Counted from the stretch's first letter, positions 1 through 8,598 are shown. The stretch: DNA of 64,000 nt from Sandaracinobacteroides hominis (GCF_016464365.1 NZ_JADCUC010000006.1:1-64000); one strand, 5' to 3'. Numbers and translations are program-made. The notes: generated by a model from the sequence alone, not told the origin.

Positions 1-24
1 GGCCTTGGCGGGCGATTTTACATT

Positions 25-81
25 GGAGGATCTGGGCTTCATCTTCGTTCCTTCGTCACTACGACGAAGCCCAGATCCTCC
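25..81. repeat. Perfect 16-bp inverted repeat (stem-loop)
   Basis: GGAGGATCTGGGCTTC at 25-40 is repeated as its exact reverse complement at 66-81 with a 25-nt loop. Inside it, CTTCGTC (51-57) can pair with GACGAAG (63-69), a competing stem that overlaps the outer arm. It may be a terminator or a mobile-element end. No U-tract follows either strand, so the role is unknown. Confidence 0.6.
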
Positions 82-151
82 TTAAATCACAACCTCAAAT
101 CTGTGCCATTGGTGCTGACGGCGGACAAGTAGCAACATCATGTGTTGCATC

Positions 152-362
152 TCATGTGATAAACGCCTCATCAATGTCCAAACGGTAGGTTGATAGGCAG
201 GATTTCCATTCGTAGTGCCAAAAGCCACCTGCAGATAAATTTCCGAACTTACTCGGTCCCCACATGGGCATCGAAAGTTCAAAGGCAGAGCGATCGTAAG
301 GGTCAGTACCGGCAGCCCACGCCGACCCATTCGAACATCCGCTGCGCCACTTTTCGCGGCTG
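152..362 (-). pseudogene. Possible C-terminal fragment of an ORF cut by the IS3 element
   Basis: Reading leftward from the IS left end there is an open frame of about 70 codons, ending with TGA at 152-154. Its composition (Trp/Tyr/Phe-rich, including GGFWHYEWKSCLSTYRLD) looks protein-like and is not part of the transposon. On the other side of the insertion the same frame stays open only a short way (about 20 codons) before a stop, so no clear 5' part can be identified. The family is not recognised. The rest of 1-362 shows no convincing gene. Confidence 0.25.
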
Positions 363-415
363 TGAACCGCGCCGGGTTTGCCGGAGGCTCCAACTCCTGA
401 GAAGGTGGAGCCTGT

Positions 416-742
416 ATGAGCAAGACGACGAACAAGTATGCGCCGGAAGTTCGCGAGCGTGCGGTACGGATGGTGCTGGATCACGAGAAGGATCACGCGT
501 CACGCTGGGCGGCGGTGGTGTCGATTGCGGCGAAGATCGGTTGTGCGGCGCAGACGCTGCATGAGTGGGTCAAGAAGGCGGAAGTTGATGCCGGCAAGCG
601 GGCCGGCGTTCCAACGGAAGTCGCCGCGCAGCTGAGAGCGTTGGAACGCGAGAACCGCGAACTGCGCCAGGCCAATGAGATCCTGCGCAAGGCATCGGCG
701 TATTTTGCGATGGCGGAGCTCGACCGCCCGTTCAAACGATGA
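416..742 (+). CDS. IS3-family transposase OrfA
   Basis: 108-residue DNA-binding half of the transposase. The N-terminal half carries a helix-turn-helix of the IS3 OrfA type ([13 protein letters not shown] at the start, [12 protein letters not shown] as recognition helix), followed by a leucine-zipper-like heptad stretch ([22 protein letters not shown]) typical of OrfA dimerisation. It overlaps OrfB by 4 bases (ATGA, 739-742) in the -1 frame, so a fused OrfAB made by programmed frameshifting and separate OrfB translation are both possible. Confidence 0.92.
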   Translation: MSKTTNKYAPEVRERAVRMVLDHEKDHASRWAAVVSIAAKIGCAAQTLHEWVKKAEVDAGKRAGVPTEVAAQLRALERENRELRQANEILRKASAYFAMAELDRPFKR

Positions 743-1644
743 TCGCATTTATCGATGATCAGCGCGCTGTCCATGGGGTCGAGCCGATCTGCAGGGTGCT
801 GCCGATCGCCCCATCGACCTACCATGCGCATGCCGCGAAGCGGACTGATCCATTGCGCCTGTCGGCGCGTGCTCGACGTGATGCCGCGCTCAGGATCGAG
901 GTGCGACGCGTGTTTGAGGCCAACTTCCGTGTCTATGGCGTCCGCAAGGTCTGGCGTCAGATGCAGCGCGAGGGCTTTGATGTCGCGCGTTGCACGGTTG
1001 CCCGGCTGATGCGGGCGATGGGCCTGGCGGGCGTGATACGGGGCAAGCCGGTGCGCACCACCATCAGCGACCGGTCTGCACCATGCCCGCTGGACCGGGT
1101 CAATCGACAGTTTCGGGCACCGGCACCTAACATGCTGTGGGTCTCGGATTTTACCTATGTCGCGACCTGGGCAGGGCTCGTCTACGTCGCGTTTGTCATC
1201 GACACGTTCGCACGGCGGATCGTTGGCTGGCGGGTCAGCCGGACAGCACATGCAAGCTTCGTGCTCGACGCTCTCGAACAAGCCCTTCACAAGCGCCGGC
1301 CGACGCGCAGCGGCGGTCTCATCCATCATTCCGATCGCGGCAGTCAGTATGTCTCGATCAGATACACAGAGCGGCTCGCCGAAGCCGGGATCGAACCCTC
1401 GGTCGGCAGCGTCGGCGATAGCTATGACAACGCTTTGGCTGAGACGATCAACGGCCTCTACAAGGCCGAGGTAATCCACAGGCGGGGGCCGTGGTGCAAC
1501 TTCGAAGCCGTCGAATACGCGACACTCGAATGGGTCGACTGGTTCAATCATCGGCGGCTGCTCGAACCCATCGGCAACATCCCGCCTGCCGAAGCCGAAG
1601 AACAATATTATGCTGCCATCACCGCTTTGGATGTGGCAGCGTGA
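739..1644 (+). CDS. IS3-family transposase OrfB (DDE integrase domain)
   Basis: 301-residue catalytic half. An HTH_21 region ([20 protein letters not shown]) precedes an rve/DDE core with the catalytic acidic residues visible in [17 protein letters not shown] and [15 protein letters not shown]. The C-terminal [21 protein letters not shown] is diagnostic of IS3-family OrfB. It appears full length and undamaged, and with intact terminal repeats the element may still be mobile. Confidence 0.93.
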   Translation: MIAFIDDQRAVHGVEPICRVLPIAPSTYHAHAAKRTDPLRLSARARRDAALRIEVRRVFEANFRVYGVRKVWRQMQREGFDVARCTVARLMRAMGLAGVIRGKPVRTTISDRSAPCPLDRVNRQFRAPAPNMLWVSDFTYVATWAGLVYVAFVIDTFARRIVGWRVSRTAHASFVLDALEQALHKRRPTRSGGLIHHSDRGSQYVSIRYTERLAEAGIEPSVGSVGDSYDNALAETINGLYKAEVIHRRGPWCNFEAVEYATLEWVDWFNHRRLLEPIGNIPPAEAEEQYYAAITALDVAA

Positions 1645-1805
1645 CTCAAACCAACAAGCCTCCGGCAAACCCGGCGCGGTTCACTGTGAAGCTGCCATTC
1701 TAGATCTTCAGCCTCCGTCGCGCTTTCCTCGCCGGATTTTTACCGGGTCGGACAGGCTCCGGTCTGCCCAAAATGCCCGAAGACCTTGCGCTAAAATGCA
1801 AAAAC

Positions 1806-2489
1806 TCAGCTTTCCAGCATACGCTTTTCGAAAACCGTCTTGATCGCGCGGCCATCCCACACATAGCAAAGGTGCCGCTCCTGTCGGCAATTTGCCAACA
1901 GTCTAGGCCGAAACACAGCGGCACATTCGCCGTCAGGATCGCGGACGCTTTCATAGACCATCCCGTCCGACCCTCCATCGCGCAAGGTCCGCGCGGTTTC
2001 CTGAGACACGGCATAGCTGCTCGGATGGTACAGTGCTGGCAGCGCCTCTCGCTGCCCGCGGATGTCATGCAAGGTGGCATCAATATCCACAGCATAAACC
2101 CGCATGTCGAGTTCCTGCGCCGGTTCGTCGGTTGCCTCAAGGAAATGCGTGCGGTGATGGCGGGTCTCGGCGATTGCGGTTGCCAGTGTTCGTCCGGCAT
2201 AGAAGACGCCGTAGCTGCCGTCGGTGAAGCGGTCGCCGACCGGATTGAGGTGGGTGAACGCCGCCATGATCGGCGTGGAACCGGGGCCTGAGACACGGTC
2301 TTCAGGCGGCACGAGCGACAGCTCGCCTGCCTCGTCGCGCAGGCGGTCGTTGGTCATCGCCTCGATGGCATAGACCGCTTCGAGATCGGCAGGATCGGCG
2401 ACCGCCTCGAACAGCGAGATCGGGGGAAATCTGCTGGGGATGATGCGGTAGCAGGGCGTCCAGCGGACTTCAGACGTGGGAATGTCCAC
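1806..2489 (-). CDS. RES-domain toxin
   Basis: 227 residues with a RES domain over most of its length. The signature blocks are YRIIPSRFPPISLFEA near the N terminus and DGSYGVFYAGRTLATAIAE centrally. RES toxins (ParT, MbcT, Res) consume NAD+ or ADP-ribosylate a host target. The start is a GTG three bases after the stop of the upstream Xre antitoxin gene, the normal arrangement for this TA type. The longer overlapping frame at 1700-2296 is a shadow. Confidence 0.88.
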   Translation of the reverse strand: MDIPTSEVRWTPCYRIIPSRFPPISLFEAVADPADLEAVYAIEAMTNDRLRDEAGELSLVPPEDRVSGPGSTPIMAAFTHLNPVGDRFTDGSYGVFYAGRTLATAIAETRHHRTHFLEATDEPAQELDMRVYAVDIDATLHDIRGQREALPALYHPSSYAVSQETARTLRDGGSDGMVYESVRDPDGECAAVFRPRLLANCRQERHLCYVWDGRAIKTVFEKRMLES

Positions 2490-2492
2490 GGG

Positions 2493-2891
2493 TCAGCCGC
2501 GCTGCCCGTCAACATACTGACGCACGACATAGAGGTCGGCGACATTGCCCGACATCATCCGGTCAAGCGCCGAGGCGCCGCCGAAAACTTGCGCCTTGTT
2601 GGGTTTGCGCACCCACTCATCGGCCGTCTTGGGCAGCAGGATTTGCAGGCCTTTGTAGATGCCCATGACATAGGAAATCCGTTCCAGCGCATCCTTGGGC
2701 AGCGCCGCGACCACGCCGCGCTTCCAGGATTGGAAGGTCGAGCGGCTCTCCAGACCGAGCAAGCGCATCTGCTCCTGCTCTTTCAGGCCCCAGGCATCGG
2801 CAATGCGGAAGAACGTCCGCAGGGCTGGCCCCGTCAGATCCTTGCGATCAAGTCCCTTTGCAGGCGCTTTGGCTGCAGCTTGGATACCCAT
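2493..2891 (-). CDS. Xre/MbcA/ParS-type antitoxin of the RES toxin
   Basis: 132 residues. The N-terminal HTH-like region is TFFRIADAWGLKEQEQMRLL...TFQSWKRG, and the C-terminal domain (PNKAQVFGGASALDRMMSG) is the family toxin-binding part. The start at 2891 is preferred over the upstream ATG at 2909 because AAAGGA lies 9 bases before it. The operon with the RES gene is transcribed leftward. The antitoxin probably represses its own promoter through the AT-rich palindrome just upstream. Confidence 0.88.
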   Translation of the reverse strand: MGIQAAAKAPAKGLDRKDLTGPALRTFFRIADAWGLKEQEQMRLLGLESRSTFQSWKRGVVAALPKDALERISYVMGIYKGLQILLPKTADEWVRKPNKAQVFGGASALDRMMSGNVADLYVVRQYVDGQRG

Positions 2892-2914
2892 GTCGGCACA
2901 TCCTTTCATGGCTT

Positions 2915-2943
2915 CATATGCTCATATTCTGTACAAAAGTCAA
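2915..2943 (-). promoter_or_regulatory. Putative promoter/operator of the RES-Xre operon
   Basis: On the minus strand TTGACT (2943-2938) is followed after 17 bases by CATATG (2920-2915). The interrupted palindrome ATATG-N2-CATAT (2916-2927) overlaps the -10. The placement suggests antitoxin autorepression; this is inference. The rest of 2944-3290 shows no convincing gene. Confidence 0.4.
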
Positions 2944-3294
2944 CATGAGAGCTGATATTGCACATTGCGACTTGCGTAATGCAGCGCGTGCCCTCCGCTG
3001 TTGACCGTCCAATGTCCAAGGCGACGACGCCTCTCTCTATCAGCCAAAGGCTGCATGTGAGGGGTTATTGCTTCTGCGCTCCATGCAGTGATCCGGCGGG
3101 AGGAAGCCTCCGACTTCTGGTCGATGAAAAGCGGCGATTGCCCACTGGCGTTCGTTCTCGGGCGGCGCGAAAACCACCCCTCCTTGTCGCCTGTCTGCGG
3201 GTCTCGTCACGCCTAATGCCGTCAACCCCGTGCAGGGTTCGCCCTTCGCTGACGCTGCGGTGACGGCGGCTCCCGGCCCCTTCGTTTGGCGCCA

Positions 3295-3311
3295 TCGGGG
3301 ATGGTCCCCGA
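3295..3311 (+). promoter_or_regulatory. Short hairpin in the DUF736 leader
   Basis: TCGGGGA (3295-3301), loop TGG, TCCCCGA (3305-3311): a perfect 7-bp GC-rich hairpin ending nine bases before the Shine-Dalgarno AGGAGA (3320-3325). It could act on translation or mRNA stability. No known riboswitch is recognised. Confidence 0.4.
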
Positions 3312-3331
3312 CCACCTTTAGGAGAAACGAC

Positions 3332-3652
3332 ATGGCTACCATCGCAAACCTCACCGTGAAGTCCGACGACAGCTTCGAAGGCAACCTCGCAACGCTGACC
3401 GTCTCCGCGCCGATCGCGATCATCCCCAACAACCGCAAGACCAAGGACAGCGAACCCGACTACCGCATCGTCAGCCGCAAGAACGGCTTCGAGCTGGGCG
3501 CAGGCTGGAAGCGCTTCTCGCAGAACACCGGCGCCGAATATGTCTCGGTCTCGCTCTCGGCTCCCGAATTCGGCACCATCTATGGCAACATCGCCAACGC
3601 GCCGGGCGATGATCCTTCGAAGAAGGTCATCATCTGGAACCCGCCGAGCTGA
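3332..3652 (+). CDS. DUF736 family protein
   Basis: 106-residue acidic protein matching the DUF736 pattern: an N-terminal MATIANLTVKSDDSFEGNLA strand-rich block, then PDYRIVSRKNGFELGAGWKR and EYVSVSLSAPEF. The biochemical function is unknown. The family is common on alphaproteobacterial conjugative and integrative elements. The start is set by AGGAGA six bases upstream; the frame is open further 5' but lacks another good ribosome site. A second, divergent DUF736 gene lies in the conjugation module at 45083-45418. Confidence 0.85.
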   Translation: MATIANLTVKSDDSFEGNLATLTVSAPIAIIPNNRKTKDSEPDYRIVSRKNGFELGAGWKRFSQNTGAEYVSVSLSAPEFGTIYGNIANAPGDDPSKKVIIWNPPS

Positions 3653-3664
3653 AGCACCAGCGAC

Positions 3665-3686
3665 GGCCCCGCCTCCGGGCGGGGCC
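3665..3686 (+). terminator. Putative terminator after the DUF736 gene
   Basis: GGCCCCGCC (3665-3673), loop TCCG, GGCGGGGCC (3678-3686), starting 12 bases after the DUF736 stop. The stem is strong but there is no U-run, so termination efficiency is uncertain. Confidence 0.6.
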
Positions 3687-3733
3687 ATAGCATTTGTCAG
3701 CAATTCATCGCGCATCAGTTGAGACAAAATGAC

Positions 3734-3770
3734 GGGCGTGCGTGAAAATCTCACTCTTCAACGCACGCCC
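3734..3770. repeat. 10-bp inverted repeat near the parB-like genes
   Basis: GGGCGTGCGT (3734-3743) and ACGCACGCCC (3761-3770) form a perfect inverted repeat with a 17-base spacer, between the DUF736 gene and the convergent parB-like operon. It could be the operon terminator or a ParB-type binding site. The surrounding 3690-3934 has no gene I can support. Confidence 0.45.
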
Positions 3771-3934
3771 GCCTCCATCGTGCGCCCAAAGCACGCACGC
3801 GGTCGGTCCATATGACGGCCGACCTGGTGGGCTTCTTGCGGGTTCGCCGCCATTCCCACCGCCATGCTCGATCCGCCCCTCAGTGCGGCGTCTCCCATGG
3901 TCCCCGCGCTTATCGGGTCCGGGTCCCCATTCTC

Positions 3935-4894
3935 TCATTCCGCGTTGGGCGTGGCCAGACGGCCAAGACTATCTATCTCCGCAATGCGCTGAAACTCGGT
4001 CAGGTATTCCGCGCGGTGAACCGAGAGCCAACGGACGATGCGCGCGTTTGCCAACAGCTTTCCGAGATAGCCCCGCGCGAAGGTCAAATGGAGGTTGTCG
4101 ATGCCGTAGGTTTCCTCGACCGATTTGACCTGCGTTTGCAGAGCGGCAAGCTCGCGCTCCATCCGGCTGATCTGCTGGCTGGTCGGGCCAGTCACGTCGG
4201 GCTTGCGCGCCTTCTTGCCTGCGGGACCCAGCTGCTCTTCGGTCGTCGCCGCGAGCAGCGCGCGTGCGAACATCAGCGAGAAATTGTTCTGCCCGATCAT
4301 CAGGTCGGCTGCCTCAATCTGCCGCAGCGCTGTCATGCGTCGCAGCAGATCGAACACCTTCATCGAGCAATTCGTATCCTTGAGGGCATCGGCTGCCTCA
4401 GTGCAGATGCCATCGAGCAGGCGGAAGCGCGCGCGGATCGACTGCACTTCGAGACCGAGCGCGTCGGCGATGACGGCTTCGGTCACCCCGCGCTCGATGG
4501 CGCGCACGATCATCCGATGTTCCTGAACCGGTGGGAGGCGGTTGACGCGCTTGTTGTAGGTGTAAGTCTCATCGTCATTGGCGACGAGGCATTCAACCGT
4601 CGGAATTTCGAGCTGGCGCAAGGCTTCGACCCGCAGATGCCCATCGAGCAGGAAATACTTGCCCGCATTCTTGGGATCGGGCGCGACTGCGGGAGCTTCG
4701 ACAATCCCGATCGCCTTGATCGAACTAAGGATCTGGGCGAACTTTTTGCTCTCGCGCACGCCATGCTGGAGTATCTTCAAGGGAACGAGCTGATCGAGTG
4801 CGACGGTGACGGTCTCGCGTTCAAAGCCGAGCCGGACACGGTGATCCGAGCCGGGTTCCATGTCTGGTGTGTTGGGTTCGGACCAGTCAGTCAT
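3935..4894 (-). CDS. ParB-like protein with RepB C-terminal domain
   Basis: 319 residues. An N-terminal ParB/Spo0J-like nuclease fold carries the motif FLLDGHLRVEALRQLE. A helix-turn-helix region follows (GVTEAVIADALGLEVQSIRARF), and the long C-terminal part resembles plasmid partition protein RepB C termini. The start at 4894 has AGGTGAGAG upstream and overlaps the stop of the preceding parB-like gene by 8 bases, so the two are translationally coupled. No parA-type ATPase is nearby, so classical partition is unlikely. It probably works with the upstream ParB and the serine recombinase. Confidence 0.82.
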   Translation of the reverse strand: MTDWSEPNTPDMEPGSDHRVRLGFERETVTVALDQLVPLKILQHGVRESKKFAQILSSIKAIGIVEAPAVAPDPKNAGKYFLLDGHLRVEALRQLEIPTVECLVANDDETYTYNKRVNRLPPVQEHRMIVRAIERGVTEAVIADALGLEVQSIRARFRLLDGICTEAADALKDTNCSMKVFDLLRRMTALRQIEAADLMIGQNNFSLMFARALLAATTEEQLGPAGKKARKPDVTGPTSQQISRMERELAALQTQVKSVEETYGIDNLHLTFARGYLGKLLANARIVRWLSVHRAEYLTEFQRIAEIDSLGRLATPNAE

Positions 4895-5786
4895 CGCTCT
4901 CACCTGCAATTCGCATGGCAAGCGCGCGCGGCATCGTCTCGAGCGCCTCTGCACGCAGCAAGGTCAGAAATCCGTCGTCGCCCAGCAGATCCTTGATGGC
5001 CTCGACGATGAACAGCAGCCGGGTCTGTGTGAAATCGGACTTCTTGACGAGCAGGCGCTGCTTCTCCGATTCCCGCTGGTAAACCTGCATGAGGTCACTC
5101 GCGGTCAACTTGCGATTTGCGGAACGCCGACCGAGCTTTCCTGCCGGCATCGATTTGTTGTGCCCGCGCATCCGCAGCTCGAGTAGCCTTCGCACCGAAG
5201 CCAGCTTCTTGCCGCGCAGCTTGCCTGTCTCATAGGCATCGAGCAGCAGGTTCTGCGATTCCTCGGATTCCGCGCGGGAGATTTCCATTGCCAGGCTAAT
5301 CGGGATGAGACCCGTTTCCACCGCCGCAACGAGCCGTTCCTCGCCCCGCTCCAGCAGCGAGACGATCATGCTGACCCATGAACTGCTGACCCCGATTTTT
5401 TGCCCGATCTGGGTTTCATTATACCCGCGCCCGCGCAGGGCGCCGATCTCGCGCATCACATCGATCGGGCGCGGCGTCCGGCGTGCGATGTTCTCGACCA
5501 GGCTCATCACCAGACAATCGCTCTCGCTCGCCTCGATGACGACTGCGGGAATTTCCGTCTGGCCCAGCATCTGAAATGCTTCGAGCCGGCCTTCGCCGCA
5601 GACGAGATCATAGCGAGGCCCGCCCGGACCCTGATGGCGACTCACGGTGATCGGCCGCTTCAATCCGATCGACTCGATGTTGTTCACGATCTCACGGTGC
5701 TGACGCTTGTTGCGCGAGCGCGGATTGAGCACCGTAATCTTGGAGACTGGGATCATCTCGATCTGCTGGGGGCGCATAACGGGCAT
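4887..5786 (-). CDS. ParB/RepB/Spo0J-family protein
   Basis: 299 residues. The ParB N-terminal domain has IPVSKITVLNPRSRNKRQH at the start and the substrate-site motif VCGEGRLEAF; a KorB-like HTH follows (YNETQIGQKIGVSSSWVSMIV). The ATG at 5786 shares its A with the TGA of the upstream serine recombinase; a TTG one codon earlier is also possible. Together with the downstream RepB-like protein it forms a pair of non-identical ParB paralogues in one operon. Confidence 0.85.
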   Translation of the reverse strand: MPVMRPQQIEMIPVSKITVLNPRSRNKRQHREIVNNIESIGLKRPITVSRHQGPGGPRYDLVCGEGRLEAFQMLGQTEIPAVVIEASESDCLVMSLVENIARRTPRPIDVMREIGALRGRGYNETQIGQKIGVSSSWVSMIVSLLERGEERLVAAVETGLIPISLAMEISRAESEESQNLLLDAYETGKLRGKKLASVRRLLELRMRGHNKSMPAGKLGRRSANRKLTASDLMQVYQRESEKQRLLVKKSDFTQTRLLFIVEAIKDLLGDDGFLTLLRAEALETMPRALAMRIAGESDD

Positions 5787-7357
5787 CAAGCAGCCTCCGG
5801 AATGGCGACGGGCGCCGTGATGTCATAGAAGAAATCCAGCGTGTCGAAGCGATAGGCGTCGAGGTGCAGGTCGTTATCTTCAGCCAGCCGCAGCCGTTCG
5901 CTTGCGACGTCAATTCTCGGGAACAGATAATAGTCAAACGGCGCGCGGTTGTGCATGTCCATGCGCACAACGATGGTAATGTCTGCGAGGTGGCTGGTGT
6001 CGAAGCGGATCTTCCACCGCAGGAGGCCGGTCGGTGTCGGTGTGCAGCGCACCAGAACAATGGCGAGGCTGAACTCGCCATTCACGCGGATGCTGTCGCT
6101 GGCGAGGTCCTGCCAGGCATCGCTCCCCTGGGCGTGAAGGCCAGTCAATATGTCGCGGACAATGTCAGGGTGCAGGCGGCGGAGCGCCTTGTTGATTGCA
6201 ACGTAGCGGTAATCGCGCTCCGGCGAAAAACCCACCAGGCTGTAAGCGCGCAGGAGACTGCCAAATCGCAAGCTGAAGGCGCTGCTCGACGGCAATCCTT
6301 CGCATTCGTCGATAATGATGCCGGACAGCAGGCCTTTGCTGGCGTAGAGTCCTCGCAAAGCTTCCAGCATCTCCTCGTCGGACAGGCGGAACGAGCGCGC
6401 AGCGATAATCGAATGGGCCGCCTCGAACAGCTCCCGTTCAACGATCCCCTCGAATGCGCCCTGTGACCTGATCCACATGTCCGGGGCATTGCGAACCCGC
6501 TTCTTCTTCAGCTTGAAAGAACGGCGATTCCAGACATTGTCGCCGACATATTTTTCATTGATCAGGAGCTGGTGGACAGTGCCGCGCGTCCACGGACGCT
6601 GGAGGTCGGACAGGATGCCGCGATCATTCAGATCCTCGACAATCTCGCGTTCAGTTCGTCCGTCATGGACGAAAGCCCGGTATATCTCGTGCACCACGCC
6701 GATTTCTTCTGGCGGTCCGGGTGTCAGGATGACGCGGTCGGTCTGGAGACTCTTCTGCTCGCCGCGGCCGAGAACCGCCTTGGTGTTGCCGTGCTCATCT
6801 ATCAGCGTCCGGCGCAGGCCGAAACCGGCGGGACCGCCCTGGCGATAGCCTTTCTCGATGAGCCGCCCCTGGCCGGCGAAAACCTTGACCGAAAGCTCGC
6901 GGCTGTATTCGCCAGCCATGGCGCGCTTGAAGCCCTTGAACATGGTGCTCATCGGCGACCCGTCATTCTCGAACTGTTCGGCGCAATAGGCGATCTGAAT
7001 TCCGGCCCGGCGACAGATATATTCGTAGTAGGCGCTCTCGTCCGCGTCCTGGAAACGGCCCCAGCGGCTGACATCATAGACCAGGATCATCTCGAAGTCG
7101 GCGACGCCTGATTCGACGTCAGCGATCAGTCGTTGCAGTGAGGCGCGGCCATCGATCGAAAGGCCGCTTTTGCCGTCGTCGGCATAGGTGCGGACGATTT
7201 CGATGCCCCGAGACGCCGCATAGTGGCGGATCGCGTCGGCCTGATTTTCGGTCGAGTATTTCTGATGGTCGGTGGACATCCGGACGTATTCGGCCGCCCG
7301 CACGGTGGGCTGCTGTTCGGCGTCGCTTGGCGCGTCTTCTTGATCCCAACTCGCCAA
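5786..7357 (-). CDS. Large serine recombinase
   Basis: 523 residues. The resolvase-type catalytic domain (about 20-160) has the nucleophile serine at residue 28 in EYVRMSTDHQ and the arginine-rich motif VYDVSRWGRFQDADE. A recombinase domain follows (about 165-310, with LLINEKYVGDNVWNRRSF). The usual cysteine-rich zinc ribbon is absent; instead there is about 200 residues of unrecognised sequence at the C terminus. It is the first gene of a coupled operon with two ParB-like proteins and is divergent from the regulator at 7478. Confidence 0.9.
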   Translation of the reverse strand: MASWDQEDAPSDAEQQPTVRAAEYVRMSTDHQKYSTENQADAIRHYAASRGIEIVRTYADDGKSGLSIDGRASLQRLIADVESGVADFEMILVYDVSRWGRFQDADESAYYEYICRRAGIQIAYCAEQFENDGSPMSTMFKGFKRAMAGEYSRELSVKVFAGQGRLIEKGYRQGGPAGFGLRRTLIDEHGNTKAVLGRGEQKSLQTDRVILTPGPPEEIGVVHEIYRAFVHDGRTEREIVEDLNDRGILSDLQRPWTRGTVHQLLINEKYVGDNVWNRRSFKLKKKRVRNAPDMWIRSQGAFEGIVERELFEAAHSIIAARSFRLSDEEMLEALRGLYASKGLLSGIIIDECEGLPSSSAFSLRFGSLLRAYSLVGFSPERDYRYVAINKALRRLHPDIVRDILTGLHAQGSDAWQDLASDSIRVNGEFSLAIVLVRCTPTPTGLLRWKIRFDTSHLADITIVVRMDMHNRAPFDYYLFPRIDVASERLRLAEDNDLHLDAYRFDTLDFFYDITAPVAIPEAA

Positions 7358-7477
7358 TGCGCGCCCCTTTCGAAATCCGGACTGCAGTGGCCAGGGCGGC
7401 CAACCGCTGCAGCGCGAAACACGGACCTCTCCGGCATTCCCGCACTCTCAACAGTATATGTGGGAAAGGACCGGAAG

Positions 7478-8098
7478 ATGTTGCCGAAAAAGGGCAGGAA
7501 GTTGCCAGCATGGGAAGGCGCGCTCGCCAGCCGCCAGGCCTATGCCGAAGTCATCGCCAATCTGCTGCGCAAGGAACATGGCGATACGCATCGCGCAGTC
7601 AAGCAACTGATGCGTCTGACCCATGCGAGTGAGCGGTCCGCCAAGCACTGGATGGCCGCGCAACATGGACCAGACACGGTCTTCTTCTTGCGTTTGGTTG
7701 CGACGTCTCCGGTCATCCGGGCGTTCGTCCTGGGCATCATCGAAAGCCAGCAATCGTCTTCGGCGGAGGCTTCCAAAATAGGGCCGGGCATAACATCGTT
7801 CGGGCAAGGCCACCGGGAAGAAATGTCTGCGGGCAGATATTGGCCGAATTCTGACACTATAAATGACCCTGAAAGTGGCCCTGTAAATGACCCAATAACG
7901 AGCGGGCTCAATGAGCGTCAGCGCTGGATACTCGACCGAGTCGCGCGCGGTTTATCGACGAGGGCGCGCGATGTTGCCGCGCATTGGCGGGTGAGCATCA
8001 AGTCGGCGCGGCGCGATCTTGCAGGACTGTGCGCCTGCAATCTCCTGCAATTTGTCGGTGCCCGGAAAAATGGACGCTATCACCTCGTTCGCGCGTGA
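7478..8098 (+). CDS. Putative HTH regulator, unknown family
   Basis: 206 residues. The C-terminal 65 residues look like a winged helix-turn-helix (RQRWILDRVARGLSTRARDVAAHWRVSIKSARRDL split across two helices). The N-terminal part has a second helical segment (AYAEVIANLLRKEHGDTHRAVKQLMRLTHASERSAKHWM) that may also bind DNA. The start at 7478 has AAAGGA at 7465-7470. It is divergent from the serine recombinase with a 120-bp shared promoter region, so it is a candidate regulator of that operon. No named family is recognised. Confidence 0.65.
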   Translation: MLPKKGRKLPAWEGALASRQAYAEVIANLLRKEHGDTHRAVKQLMRLTHASERSAKHWMAAQHGPDTVFFLRLVATSPVIRAFVLGIIESQQSSSAEASKIGPGITSFGQGHREEMSAGRYWPNSDTINDPESGPVNDPITSGLNERQRWILDRVARGLSTRARDVAAHWRVSIKSARRDLAGLCACNLLQFVGARKNGRYHLVRA

Positions 8099-8190
8099 AC
8101 GCCGATGATGCCGGTAGGCCCATGCCTGGCGCGCGGAAGGCAACGATAGATCGCTGTCCTTTCGGCGGGTCTGTAGTTAAGATCGATGCC

Positions 8191-8598
8191 ATGAAACGTG
8201 ACATGGATCTGGTCCGCAACCTGCTGCTGGAGATCGAGGACGGTCGGCGCGCATTCGATTTGTTGACGCCGGAGATCGCCGAGATACTCGGCGAAGATGG
8301 TGCAGGCAAAATGCCGCGCGAGCAGGCTGAGCTGATCGAATACCATCTGGCTCTGCTGGACGAGGCGGGTCTCATCACGATTCAGGCGAAGCTGTCCGGT
8401 GCGGTCTGGCAGATCGGTCAGATCACCTGGGCCGGCCATGACTTCCTCGACACCATCCGCGACCCTGCCATCTGGCGCGAGACAAAGGCCGGGGCCAAAC
8501 AGGCTGGCGGTTTCAGCATCGAACTCCTGAAGGCGCTCGCCAAAGGGCTGATCAAGAAGAAGATTGAGCAGCACACCGGCGTTGAGCTGGACCTGTAG
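8191..8598 (+). CDS. DUF2513 domain protein
   Basis: 135 residues starting MKRDMDLVRNLLLEIED, the hallmark opening of DUF2513, with the winged-helix-like core YHLALLDEAGLITIQ and TWAGHDFLDTIRDP. Function unknown; the fold suggests a DNA- or protein-binding winged helix, and the family is common on prophages and islands. The frame is open further upstream but the family alignment supports the ATG at 8191. Confidence 0.8.
   Translation: MKRDMDLVRNLLLEIEDGRRAFDLLTPEIAEILGEDGAGKMPREQAELIEYHLALLDEAGLITIQAKLSGAVWQIGQITWAGHDFLDTIRDPAIWRETKAGAKQAGGFSIELLKALAKGLIKKKIEQHTGVELDL

Larger units (their letters stand above)
363..1683 (+). mobile_element. IS3-family insertion sequence (IS51-like group), complete
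   Basis: Perfect 27-bp terminal inverted repeats lie at 363-389 (starting TGAACCGCGCCGGGTTTGCC) and 1657-1683. They bound two overlapping ORFs with IS3-type OrfA and OrfB products. The trinucleotide CTG is duplicated directly outside both ends (360-362 and 1684-1686), the expected 3-bp target duplication, so this is a simple, probably recent insertion. The 1321-bp length and TG...CA ends fit the family. Confidence 0.93.

Noticed and set aside
493-1668. 391-codon minus-strand ORF across the transposase
   Set aside because: It is the antisense shadow of OrfA/OrfB in a GC-rich gene and has no family features.
1700-2296. 198-codon minus ORF overlapping the RES toxin
   Set aside because: Shifted frame of the RES gene; Arg/Ser/Pro-rich composition with no domain.
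3812-4996. 394-codon plus ORF opposite the ParB-like gene
   Set aside because: Antisense to a gene with clear ParB motifs; no ribosome site and no motif of its own.
3935-5786. Plasmid partition locus
   Set aside because: Two ParB-like genes are present but no ParA ATPase or recognisable parS array; the coupling is to a serine recombinase instead.
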